DNA of 64,000 nt, taken from assembly GCA_017617005.1 (NCBI GenBank), contig JAFZWW010000107.1:1-64000 (forward strand). The letters are read 5' to 3'. The DNA is from Lachnospiraceae bacterium (GTDB lineage Bacteria; Bacillota; Clostridia; Lachnospirales; Lachnospiraceae). The notes beneath the pieces were generated by a model. That model had not been told where the DNA came from. It did not search any database and saw nothing but the letters and a program-made list of their open reading frames with translations. Made by a program: the position numbers and the translations under genes. Below, piece by piece: positions 44,254-52,599 of this stretch. Within the stretch, counting starts at the first letter, position 1; the number at the start of each line of letters is the position of its first letter.

Positions 44254-46272
44254 TTATTTATCTTCCCAAACGATCCCGTCTGAAAGCTGATCCTTTGCGA
44301 ACGGTCCGGGTATGACCTTAAGTCCCCTCTTATTGCCGAAATAATCGGTATTGAAGGTGATGGGTGTTCCGTCCGGATTCTCATAATACTCTTCGGGCTC
44401 GAATGCTTTTCCGAGGGTTTCGGTATCGATCATATGAACCTTGAAGTCCTTAACAAGATCGAAAACATTGGTCTTAAGTGAATACTTGCCCTTCTTATCC
44501 TCAAGCTTTACGTATGCCTTGGTCTTCTTGTCAACGAGATGATCCTTCTCATGCTTGAATGCTCCGGCGCCGTTAAAGTATGCGTTTCCGTGGATCCAGA
44601 CAGGGAGATGTCCGAAATGACCGGTCGCAAGCTTGCCCATGTCGGGACGGCGCTTGCCGATATCGAAGAGCTCGATCCAGTCCTCATAGAGGGGATAATC
44701 ATTCCATACATGTGTTCCGACTTCAAGATTGGTAGGCTCACGCTTGGGATCCCATCCCTTGAGGTAATCCTTTCTGATCGGAGTGTTCTGGATGAAGATA
44801 TTGTTATAGAATCTGTCATCACCGTGAAGTATGGTCATGAAGCCGAGAACCTCGGTGCGGTGAGCGATGTGGTAAGGAGTATAGCGGGGCTCACGCTGAC
44901 CGTTGATGACCGAATCGACTCCGCTTCCAACCATAACGAACGAACCGCAGATAAGGTTGTGAACCATCGCAACACCCTGGGTTGCTATACGGAGCGAGCA
45001 GGGTGAAAGAAGTATGTTGTTGTCAATAAGTGTGGGACCGTGGCCTACTTCAACAAAGAGATCCTGGTCGAAACGGTCGGGACCGGCTTTGATGAAATCC
45101 GGGAAGCAGTTATCATGCAGGAAGTTCTGAGTGATACGTGTTCCCTGTGCCTGCCAGTCGCACCAGATTCCCATCCAGCAGTGATGTATGTGATTCCTGC
45201 GGAAGATAACGTCAATGGCCGCATGGAACTTGATACCGGCAATTTCCGCTCCTCCGAGCTGCTGCATATTGTTGATGTGATGGATGTGGTTATCCTCGAT
45301 GACAGAGAATACGCATCCCATTCTTCCTACGATACCGGTCTGCTCACAGTTATGTATATGACATCTTCTTACGATATGTCCGCCGACGGTCTCCTTGGTC
45401 CAGCCGTCATACTGTGCACGGCATACGGCATCCCTCTCCATCTGGGTGGGACTTTTTACATGCTTATGGAAGAAGTAATTGTCGTTGTTTTCCTGGGAAT
45501 AGTTACCGAAGGAAATACCGCAGCACTTAGATCCGTAGACATCGCAGTCTTCGATGATCCAGCCCTTTGACCAGTGTGCGCCGATCATTCCGTCCTGGAA
45601 AGCTGCGGGAGGAGCCCATGTGGTTGCTGCCTTACATACGGTGAATCCGGAAAGTGTAATATAGCTTCTGTACTTTTCGGTGGGCATGAAGCAGTTTCTG
45701 CGGACAGTGATCTCCACCTTCTCCTTCTTGGGATCCTTATCCTTGAAGTTCGCATAGATGACGGTCTCATTTGTCTTTTTATCCTGCTCACAGTACCACT
45801 TGTAAACGGAAAACTCAGGCTCCCAGCTTCTTTCGTATACCTTGCCGTCAAGGCATTCCTGAAGGGTGCCTGTCTCATACATCATGCGGTCGTTAAGGAA
45901 CACGTTACCGGTATGCATATGGTTGTCGGCAAAATACCAGTCTCCTTCAACCTCCTGAATGTAGGGGTTGTAAGCACCGAATACTGTATTGTCGATCCTT
46001 GTGACATAGGTCGAGCCTTTGAATTTTTTCCAATCGCAAGCAACCTCCGCACCGGTGATCACCGCCTTTAAAGGCTTCTCCGATGTGTAGGTTATCCTTG
46101 CATCTTCACGTCCTGCATTTTTGGGATTTACATACTCCCTGTAGATTCCGGGAGCAACGATGACTTCATCTCCGGCAACGGCGATGTTTGCCGCATCCTG
46201 AATGGCTTTGAAAGGAGACTCTTTGCTGCCGTTTCCCCCACGGGCAGCATTAACGTTGACATAGATCTTCAT
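44254..46272 (-). CDS. Beta-xylosidase, glycoside hydrolase family 120
   Basis: A 672-residue right-handed parallel beta-helix protein that I assign to GH120 by motifs I recall from Thermoanaerobacterium XylC: TWAPPAAFQDG, WSKGWIIEDC, KFHAAIDV, CDWQAQGTR, FVEVGHGP and DDRFYNNIF. By that comparison the nucleophile is D372 and the acid/base E408. The gap between them is 36 residues, against 23 in XylC, implying an insertion of about 13 residues (CFPDFIKAG region) beside the active site. No signal peptide, so intracellular cleavage of xylo-oligosaccharides is expected. AGGAGGT precedes the ATG. The gene starts 26 bases after rsgA with no terminator seen between. Confidence 0.9.
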   Translation of the reverse strand: MKIYVNVNAARGGNGSKESPFKAIQDAANIAVAGDEVIVAPGIYREYVNPKNAGREDARITYTSEKPLKAVITGAEVACDWKKFKGSTYVTRIDNTVFGAYNPYIQEVEGDWYFADNHMHTGNVFLNDRMMYETGTLQECLDGKVYERSWEPEFSVYKWYCEQDKKTNETVIYANFKDKDPKKEKVEITVRRNCFMPTEKYRSYITLSGFTVCKAATTWAPPAAFQDGMIGAHWSKGWIIEDCDVYGSKCCGISFGNYSQENNDNYFFHKHVKSPTQMERDAVCRAQYDGWTKETVGGHIVRRCHIHNCEQTGIVGRMGCVFSVIEDNHIHHINNMQQLGGAEIAGIKFHAAIDVIFRRNHIHHCWMGIWCDWQAQGTRITQNFLHDNCFPDFIKAGPDRFDQDLFVEVGHGPTLIDNNILLSPCSLRIATQGVAMVHNLICGSFVMVGSGVDSVINGQREPRYTPYHIAHRTEVLGFMTILHGDDRFYNNIFIQNTPIRKDYLKGWDPKREPTNLEVGTHVWNDYPLYEDWIELFDIGKRRPDMGKLATGHFGHLPVWIHGNAYFNGAGAFKHEKDHLVDKKTKAYVKLEDKKGKYSLKTNVFDLVKDFKVHMIDTETLGKAFEPEEYYENPDGTPITFNTDYFGNKRGLKVIPGPFAKDQLSDGIVWEDK

Positions 46273-46298
46273 AGGTGTACCTCCTGTTTTGAAAAAGA

Positions 46299-47186
46299 TC
46301 AGTATTTTTTCCTTGAAGCCAGTTCCTCATATATCCTGCAGTAATTCTCATATCTGATGCGTGGGATTTCCCCGTTCTCCACGCCCGACTTGATACCGCA
46401 GTCATTTTCATAAACATGTGAGCATCCCGCAAATCTGCAGTCTTTTTCGAATTTTGCAAATTCGGGATAAAAGGTCCAGAGGTTTTCTTCAGTCACATCC
46501 CTGTTTTCAAAGCTCGTAAATCCCGGTGTGTCACAGATGTATGTGTCCTCGGAGATCATGAACAGCTCGGAATGTCTCGTGGTGTTCTTTCCTCTGCTTA
46601 TCTTTTTGCTTATCTCTCCGGTTTCCGATATCTCTTTTCCGAAGAGTCTGTTTATCGTAGATGATTTGCCCGCTCCGCTCGGTCCGGCAAGGGCTGTGGT
46701 CTTTCCTTTAAGGATTCTTTCAAGCTCTTCGAAACCCTCTCCTGTCCTCGCACTTATGAGCCTCGCATCATATCCCGCTTTTCCGTAGACCGACACGAAC
46801 TCCGATCCGAGCGAATCGGTATCAATGTCTTCCTTGTTGAAAGCGATGACACAGGGCAGTTTTTCTTTTTCAAGATTAATAAGGAATCTATCTAACAGAT
46901 TAAGAGATGGATCCGGATCTTTCACTGCAAATATGATAAGTATCATATCAACATTTGCTACTTCCGGTCTGAAAAGAGAATTCTTCCTTGGAAGGATCTC
47001 CGAAACATTACCGATATTCTTATCGGGATCGATCACATCTATCATGCAATCATCCCCTACAAGCGGCTTGAGGCCTTCCTTTCGGAAAGCCCCTTTTGCT
47101 CTGCATTCATATACATTCGAACCCGAGGCTACATAGTAGAAGCCTCCGATGCCTTTGATTATCTTGCCCTTAACGGAATCCATCAA
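46299..47186 (-). CDS. rsgA: Ribosome small subunit-dependent GTPase RsgA
   Basis: A 295-residue circularly permuted GTPase that checks late 30S assembly. An N-terminal OB fold (KGIGGFYYVASG) precedes the permuted G motifs FNKED, GPSGAGKSS and DTPGF, and a C-terminal zinc knuckle with CRFAGCSHVYENDC. The first four bases overlap the kinase stop. The order phosphatase, PASTA kinase, rsgA is conserved in Firmicutes, where RsgA is a substrate of that kinase. It runs directly into the GH120 gene. Confidence 0.97.
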   Translation of the reverse strand: MMDSVKGKIIKGIGGFYYVASGSNVYECRAKGAFRKEGLKPLVGDDCMIDVIDPDKNIGNVSEILPRKNSLFRPEVANVDMILIIFAVKDPDPSLNLLDRFLINLEKEKLPCVIAFNKEDIDTDSLGSEFVSVYGKAGYDARLISARTGEGFEELERILKGKTTALAGPSGAGKSSTINRLFGKEISETGEISKKISRGKNTTRHSELFMISEDTYICDTPGFTSFENRDVTEENLWTFYPEFAKFEKDCRFAGCSHVYENDCGIKSGVENGEIPRIRYENYCRIYEELASRKKY

Positions 47187-49321
47187 GTATCTTCCTGCGT
47201 GAAAATGATCTCTCTTGTGAAGGATTTCTCTACAGTTCCGTGAACTGTCTGTCCGTTTTCATCAACAGTTTCTGTATTTGCGGTATAAGTAATCGTAAGT
47301 ATTCCCGAAGGACATCCTATACCATAGAAATTCGATGTGTAAGGGAATTCTCTGGTAGTCTGATCCAAAAGCACTTTGCCGTCGGAACCTACCAGTCTTA
47401 ACTTAACCTCCGTACCGGGAAGGTAATCCGGAGCCTCGGTCGATGAAGGTGCGGAAACATTGAGATTGCACTTATAGGTATGCTTCTCGGGACCCGAGCT
47501 GACTTCGAAATCGATCACGGCTCCTTCGCTTACATATGTGCCCTCTGCAAGGGACTGTGAACATACCATTCCTTCGGGAATATCCGCCGAAGGAACATAG
47601 GTGATCCTGCCGATACTGAGTTCGTTCTCGATACAGGTAACGGTTGCATCGGCTTCGTCCATACCGATGATACGGGGAACCCTTACTTTGACGTCCGTCG
47701 CACCGACACTGACTGTGACTGTGACGGAAACTCCCTTTGCCGCCATGACACCGGCTTCGGGATTGGTGGAGATGACATAGCCCTGAGGCACTTCGTCGGA
47801 GCTTGCCTCATCAAGATTTACGGTAAATCCGCTGAGTTCGAGAGTGAGCTTTGCTTCGGTAATGGTCTTTCCGACAACGTCGGGCATTTCAACCGAATCG
47901 GTTCCGGAACTTACGAGCAGATTGACATTGGTTCCGGATATGATGGTTGTTCCCGCTTCGACATCACAGCTTATGACTATTCCGGAAGCGATGGTCTCGG
48001 ATTCCTGGAAATCAACAAGAGGATTGATGCCGAGTGCAACAAGCGCATTCTTGGCACTTTCGATATCTGAGCCCACAACAGAGGGCATAATTACTTCTTT
48101 TACTTCAACGGTTCCCTGACCTTGATCGTTGATAACGACATTGCTTCCGCCCTCGCCGCTGTCACCGCTCGAATCCATCCTGTTTCCGATGATCTTGACC
48201 GCGAGGAAGATTATGATCATCACGATAACGATGCCGGCAAGGATTGAAAGAGCTGTGGTGATCTTTTCCATCCTGGAAGGCCCGTCATAATCGCCGGAGC
48301 GATGTCCCATACCCTCGTCATCATCTTCTTCATCGCCGTAGTATTCGCTTTCGGCAAGTCTCATCTGAGCGGTATTAGAGATCTCTTCGGGATAATAATC
48401 GCCGTAATCCGCAGTGCTGTTCTTGATCTCTTCCATCTCTTCGTCAGTCACGGCCCTGGTACTTTCGTTCTCAATGCCTGAGCGGACTACGAAATCGGCA
48501 TCGGGAGTAAGCAGGCACTGTTTGAGATCCTCAACAAGCTCCTGCATATTCTGATATCTGCGGTCGGGAGATTTTTCACAGCACTTAAGGACTATGTCTT
48601 CGAGTGAATAGGGAATCTCGGGAACGAAATCCCTGGGAGAAGGCATGGGCTCCTGGATATGCTTGATGGCGATGGCAACGGTTGTCTCACCGTTGAAAGG
48701 AACTCTTCCCGTGAGCATTTCAAACATGGTGACACCGAGTGAGTAGATATCACTCTTTTCATCGGAGTAACCGCCTCTTGCCTGCTCGGGGGAAGTATAA
48801 TGAACAGATCCCATTACGTTGGAGGTTATGGTGTTGCTGGTAGCGGCCTTTGCGATACCGAAATCGGTCACCTTAACCTTGCCCGCAAGGGAAATGATGA
48901 TATTCTGGGGCTTGATATCCCTGTGGATGATATGCTTTTCATGAGCCGCCTCGATACCCATACCTACCTGGATAGCGATGCTGACGGCTTCTTCAAAAGA
49001 AAGACGTGCCTTCTTTTCAATGTACTTCTTGAGAGTGATACCCTCGACAAGCTCCATTACAATGTAGTAGATGTCGGCTTCTTCGCCTACATCATAGACA
49101 TTTACCACATTGGGATGCATCAGTCCCGCAGCTGCCTGGGCCTCTACACGGAACTTGGAAACGAAATTCTCGTTCTCCGAAAATTCCTGCTTGAGCACCT
49201 TGACTGCCACATTTCTGGAAAGCTTGTTATCGACAGCCTTATATACATCGGCCATTCCGCCGGTACCGATCTTCTCAAGTATCTCGTAGCGGTCTGCGAT
49301 TGTCATTCCGATCTTGACCAT
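47183..49321 (-). CDS. PASTA-domain Ser/Thr protein kinase (PrkC/StkP type)
   Basis: A 712-residue membrane kinase. The kinase domain (1-275) has GTGGMADVYKA, Lys in VAVKVLK (K41), catalytic loop HRDIKPQN (D135) and DFG (153-155). A charged linker with Asp/Glu runs leads to a membrane helix (~355-377). Outside are three PASTA domains (MPSVVGSDIESA, MPDVVGKTITEA and VPRIIGMDEADA), which bind uncrosslinked peptidoglycan or lipid II, and then a beta-rich tail of about 100 residues that is not PASTA. It adjusts cell-wall synthesis and division to wall state. It lies 3 bases after its partner phosphatase and overlaps rsgA by four. Confidence 0.97.
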   Translation of the reverse strand: MVKIGMTIADRYEILEKIGTGGMADVYKAVDNKLSRNVAVKVLKQEFSENENFVSKFRVEAQAAAGLMHPNVVNVYDVGEEADIYYIVMELVEGITLKKYIEKKARLSFEEAVSIAIQVGMGIEAAHEKHIIHRDIKPQNIIISLAGKVKVTDFGIAKAATSNTITSNVMGSVHYTSPEQARGGYSDEKSDIYSLGVTMFEMLTGRVPFNGETTVAIAIKHIQEPMPSPRDFVPEIPYSLEDIVLKCCEKSPDRRYQNMQELVEDLKQCLLTPDADFVVRSGIENESTRAVTDEEMEEIKNSTADYGDYYPEEISNTAQMRLAESEYYGDEEDDDEGMGHRSGDYDGPSRMEKITTALSILAGIVIVMIIIFLAVKIIGNRMDSSGDSGEGGSNVVINDQGQGTVEVKEVIMPSVVGSDIESAKNALVALGINPLVDFQESETIASGIVISCDVEAGTTIISGTNVNLLVSSGTDSVEMPDVVGKTITEAKLTLELSGFTVNLDEASSDEVPQGYVISTNPEAGVMAAKGVSVTVTVSVGATDVKVRVPRIIGMDEADATVTCIENELSIGRITYVPSADIPEGMVCSQSLAEGTYVSEGAVIDFEVSSGPEKHTYKCNLNVSAPSSTEAPDYLPGTEVKLRLVGSDGKVLLDQTTREFPYTSNFYGIGCPSGILTITYTANTETVDENGQTVHGTVEKSFTREIIFTQEDT

Positions 49322-49324
49322 GAC

Positions 49325-50059
49325 TTAATTTTCCTCATATCTGATGAGCACTACGGAAATGTTATCGAGTCCGCCGTTCTCATTTGCTTCGTTAATAAGT
49401 TTTTCCGCAGCTGATGCCACATCGGGTGAACCGCTGATTATCTGCCTTATCCTGTCATCCGTGACCATGTTGGTGAGTCCGTCGGTGCAGAGCATGACCG
49501 TATCACCGCTTTCCAATATATGGGTGTAGATATCGGGTTCGACGTCGGGTTTGATGCCGACAGCCCTTGTGATCACGTTCTTTTCCGGATGGGATCTTGC
49601 TTTTTCCCTTGTAAGACCGCCCCTGCGGATCATCTCTTCAACAAGCGAATGATCAACCGTGATCTGTTTTATGTCCCTGGGGGTGATGACATACATCCTG
49701 CTGTCACCCACATTGACCGCCTGGACAACGTTCTCTATAAAAGTGCAGGCCACAACGGTCGTTCCCATCCCCTCGGCGATCGTCTCCTCCACCGACAGTT
49801 CGAAAACGGCCTTGTTGGCTTTCAGTACCGCATTCTTGAGGGATATCGAAGGATTGCTCTCATTCGAGGCTTTGATGTTGTCGATCATGGTATTGACCGC
49901 CGTGCGTGAAGCCATCTCCCCCGCTGCATGTCCACCCATACCGTCCGCGACGATAAATACATTAAGAAGGTCGCCCATCGGAAGGTCAGAGGTGTAAACA
50001 CAGTCCTGATTGTTTTTTCTCATGCGTCCCGTATCGGAACAAGAAAATACTTTAAGCAC
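49325..50059 (-). CDS. PP2C-type Ser/Thr phosphatase (Stp/PrpC)
   Basis: A 244-residue metal-dependent phosphatase that reverses phosphorylation by the neighbouring PASTA kinase. Family motifs are present: SDTGRMRKNNQD, VADGMGGHAAGE, VGDSRMYVI, LCTDGLTNMV and GGLDNISVVLI. The start is GTG, with AAAGGA eight bases upstream. The message begins near 50100 and carries a stem-loop at its very 5' end. First gene of the phosphatase-kinase-rsgA operon. Confidence 0.96.
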   Translation of the reverse strand: MLKVFSCSDTGRMRKNNQDCVYTSDLPMGDLLNVFIVADGMGGHAAGEMASRTAVNTMIDNIKASNESNPSISLKNAVLKANKAVFELSVEETIAEGMGTTVVACTFIENVVQAVNVGDSRMYVITPRDIKQITVDHSLVEEMIRRGGLTREKARSHPEKNVITRAVGIKPDVEPDIYTHILESGDTVMLCTDGLTNMVTDDRIRQIISGSPDVASAAEKLINEANENGGLDNISVVLIRYEEN

Positions 50060-50075
50060 CTTTTTTGTCCTTTAA

Positions 50076-50101
50076 CGCTTATGGGATAAATGCCCATAGC
50101 G
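50076..50101 (-). other. 5'-terminal stem-loop of the phosphatase-kinase-rsgA message
   Basis: Read on the minus strand CGCTATGGG pairs with CCCATAAGCG around a seven-base loop, with one bulged base. The predicted +1 is about 50100, so the hairpin occupies the extreme 5' end, ahead of the AAAGGA ribosome binding site. Such hairpins usually protect messages from 5'-end decay. Confidence 0.55.
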
Positions 50102-50106
50102 GGTAG

Positions 50107-50135
50107 ATTTTACCATTATTCAGGGTATAAATCAA
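50107..50135 (-). promoter_or_regulatory. Promoter of the phosphatase-kinase-rsgA operon
   Basis: Minus strand TTGATT (50130-50135), 17-base spacer ending in TGG, TAAAAT (50107-50112): an extended -10 promoter of the ATGGTAWAAT type. Confidence 0.75.
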
Positions 50136-50139
50136 ATAA

Positions 50140-50167
50140 ATAAGAGGGAGCCTGAGGCATCCCCCCG
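50140..50167 (-). terminator. Probable terminator after rlmN
   Basis: Read on the minus strand GGGA(T)GCC pairs with GGCTCCC around a three-base loop, followed by TCTTATTTATTTG. The T-run is broken, so strength is moderate. Confidence 0.55.
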
Positions 50168-50176
50168 AACACATAT

Positions 50177-51205
50177 TCATTTTTCCGACATACGTTTTCT
50201 GAGCTGTCCGCAGGCACCGTCGATATCGCGTCCCATCTCGCGTCTGACGGTCGAATTTACGCCCCTTTTTTCCAGAGCCTGCTTAAAGGCGTTGGTATCC
50301 TTGCCGGATGTCGGTTTAAATCCGGTCTCGGTAACGGGATTGACCGGGATAAGATTTACATGGGCTGAAACTTTTCTTGCAAGAGAGGCTATCTCATCGG
50401 CATCAGCAGGTGTATCATTGACTCCCGCTATAAGACTGTATTCAAAGGTAAGCCTTCTTCCGGTTTCCTTAAAATAATATGAGCAGGCATCCATGAGCTC
50501 GGAAAGAGAATACTTATTTGCGATCGGCAAGAGGGATCTTCTCTTTTCGTCGGTTCCCGCATGTAATGAAATAGCTAATGTTATCGAAAGATGCAGATCG
50601 GCAAGCTTTCTTATTTCGGGTACAAGTCCGCAGGTCGATACGGTGATATTTCTCTGGGAGATGTTCAGACCGTTCTCATCGGTAACCAACGTTATGAAAC
50701 GGATGAGATTATCAAAATTATCAAGCGGTTCTCCCATTCCCATTACGACAACATTTGATACTCTTTCATTAATATCGTTTGTTATCTTATATATCTGGTC
50801 AAGCATCTCGGAAGGCTCAAGGCTTCTGATGCATCCTCCGATGGTCGATGCACAGAACCTGCAGCCCATCCTGCAGCCTACCTGGGAAGAAATGCAGACG
50901 GAATTTCCGTGGTGATATCTCATCAGGACACTTTCAACCGTATTTCCGTCGGCGAGCTCGAAAAGATATTTTCTCGTTCCGTCATCCTTCGATACCTGTA
51001 CCTCGAGCTGTTTAAGATCGGTGATCTCATACTCCGCGGAAAGTTTATCCCTGAGTGCTGCGGAAAGATCCGTCATCTCCGCGAAAGAACTTACAAGCTT
51101 CACATGGAGCCATTTATAAACCTGTCCGGCGCGGAAAGGCTTCTCTCCGAGCCGGGTCATCTCATCCTTTAATTGTGAAAGTGTAAGCGATTTTATATCT
51201 TTCAT
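50177..51205 (-). CDS. rlmN: 23S rRNA (A2503-C2)/tRNA methyltransferase RlmN
   Basis: A 342-residue radical SAM enzyme that methylates C2 of A2503 in 23S rRNA and A37 of some tRNAs. The iron-sulfur cluster motif is CRMGCRFC (C111, C115, C118), followed by GMGEPLDNF and, near the C-terminus, VRREMGRDIDGACGQL with the methyl-carrying Cys. Full length. It is an ordinary RlmN; the Cfr resistance relative can be excluded by context in the def-fmt-rsmB operon and by the family pattern. No strong ribosome binding site precedes its ATG. Confidence 0.96.
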   Translation of the reverse strand: MKDIKSLTLSQLKDEMTRLGEKPFRAGQVYKWLHVKLVSSFAEMTDLSAALRDKLSAEYEITDLKQLEVQVSKDDGTRKYLFELADGNTVESVLMRYHHGNSVCISSQVGCRMGCRFCASTIGGCIRSLEPSEMLDQIYKITNDINERVSNVVVMGMGEPLDNFDNLIRFITLVTDENGLNISQRNITVSTCGLVPEIRKLADLHLSITLAISLHAGTDEKRRSLLPIANKYSLSELMDACSYYFKETGRRLTFEYSLIAGVNDTPADADEIASLARKVSAHVNLIPVNPVTETGFKPTSGKDTNAFKQALEKRGVNSTVRREMGRDIDGACGQLRKRMSEK

Positions 51206-51244
51206 AATACTTTAAGGCGAACCTGCAGAGCGGGGCAAAACAGC

Positions 51245-51258
51245 GAAACCGTCCCCCC
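51245..51258. repeat. REP-like core, copy 4
   Basis: GAAACCGTCCCCCC matches the core of the family with one change. It abuts the rsmB stop codon. Its arms are poorly complementary, so it may be decayed. Confidence 0.5.
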
Positions 51259-51261
51259 GTC

Positions 51262-52593
51262 TTATCCTTTTCTTCTTAGGACGCAGTAGAAAAATCCATC
51301 CTGTTCAGCTTCATCGGGAAGGAGCTGAACAGGAGAACCGACAGTTTCATAATCATAGTTATCGGTTATGTATAACACTTGTTCTTCATTCTCGGCACGT
51401 CTGATCGTACAGGTTGAGTAAAGCAGCGTTCCGCCCTTTTTGACATATGGAACGCATGCATCTATTATCCTTCTCTGAAGTCCGATAAGAGAATCCAGTC
51501 CCTCTCCGGTGAGATTATATTTGATGTCACGCTTCTTTCCCATGACTCCGAGACCGCTGCAGGGAACATCCAGGATCACGACATCAAATGCTTCGTCGGA
51601 TTCCGGATGGTGAACGGAAGCATCCCTTACCAGAACATCAACATTGTCGCATTTCAGCCTTTCAATGTTTTCGAGGATGATGCCGGTCTTGGCTTCGGAA
51701 ATATCACATGAGGTTACCCTTCCGGATGATTTTGCAAGTTCTGATGCAAGAATCGTTTTACCTCCGGGTGCGGCGCAGCAGTCGAGTATTATATCGCCTT
51801 CTTTTATGCATGCGGCTAGTACCGCTTTGCATGAGCTGACGTCCTGAACATTGAATAGTCCCTCATCATATCCGGGAAGACTTCTAATATCCCCGGTGCG
51901 AAATGCCCGGTACACAAAAAGCACTTCCGGATCCTGTTTTAAAATAACGCCAGTTTCTTTAATTGCATTTACGGCCTCTTCTCTTTCCTCATCACTGAGG
52001 CCGGTTCTGAACCTGAGAGACACACCCCTGATCCCGCTCATTGCATTCAGGATCTTTTCGGCCCTGTCACCGTATTCCGAAACAAAGATATTCACAATGT
52101 CACCGGGAAGGGAATATTTAATACCGAGATATGTCTCATGAGAGAACTGACCGGGCTTAGGAAGGAATATTTCATATCGCTCGTTATCTTTAGCTCCGGA
52201 TGCTTCCACTTCCCTCAGGATACCCCTGAGCACTCCGTTAACAAATCCGCCCAGTCCCTTAAAGCCTCTCTTGCCCGCAAGGTTGACCGACTCTTTCACG
52301 ACGGCATAACCCGGAGCATCGGTGAACAGGATCTGGTACACTCCCATCCTCAGGATATTCCTTATGACGGGTTTCATCTTCGGAGTCTTGACCGAAGATT
52401 TTCTGTCCAAAATAAAATCCAGCGTTATACGGCGCTCGACAGTTCCTTCAAAAAGGAGCTTTATGAACGCCTTATCACGCCGGTCAAGATAATCGTATTT
52501 ATTCAGAACACTGGTTATTAAATTTCCGTATCCGCCGTTTGCGCCTTCTGCTTCCATCAGGGCATCCAGGGCAATTGATCTGACATTTTCCAT
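51262..52593 (-). CDS. rsmB: 16S rRNA (m5C967) methyltransferase RsmB
   Basis: A 443-residue enzyme with an N-terminal NusB-like RNA-binding domain (about 1-140) and a Rossmann methyltransferase. The SAM-binding segment is LDCCAAPGGKT, the first catalytic Cys lies in DVPCSGLGVMG and the second in LYSTCTIRRAENEE. Length is normal. It lies 6 bases after fmt in the conserved priA-def-fmt-rsmB-rlmN order. Confidence 0.96.
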   Translation of the reverse strand: MENVRSIALDALMEAEGANGGYGNLITSVLNKYDYLDRRDKAFIKLLFEGTVERRITLDFILDRKSSVKTPKMKPVIRNILRMGVYQILFTDAPGYAVVKESVNLAGKRGFKGLGGFVNGVLRGILREVEASGAKDNERYEIFLPKPGQFSHETYLGIKYSLPGDIVNIFVSEYGDRAEKILNAMSGIRGVSLRFRTGLSDEEREEAVNAIKETGVILKQDPEVLFVYRAFRTGDIRSLPGYDEGLFNVQDVSSCKAVLAACIKEGDIILDCCAAPGGKTILASELAKSSGRVTSCDISEAKTGIILENIERLKCDNVDVLVRDASVHHPESDEAFDVVILDVPCSGLGVMGKKRDIKYNLTGEGLDSLIGLQRRIIDACVPYVKKGGTLLYSTCTIRRAENEEQVLYITDNYDYETVGSPVQLLPDEAEQDGFFYCVLRRKG

Positions 52594-52599
52594 ATTAGA

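Noticed and set aside
50177..51205. Possible Cfr-type resistance methyltransferase
   Set aside because: Context (def-fmt-rsmB) and the overall RlmN pattern, including VRREMGRDIDGACGQL, fit housekeeping RlmN.
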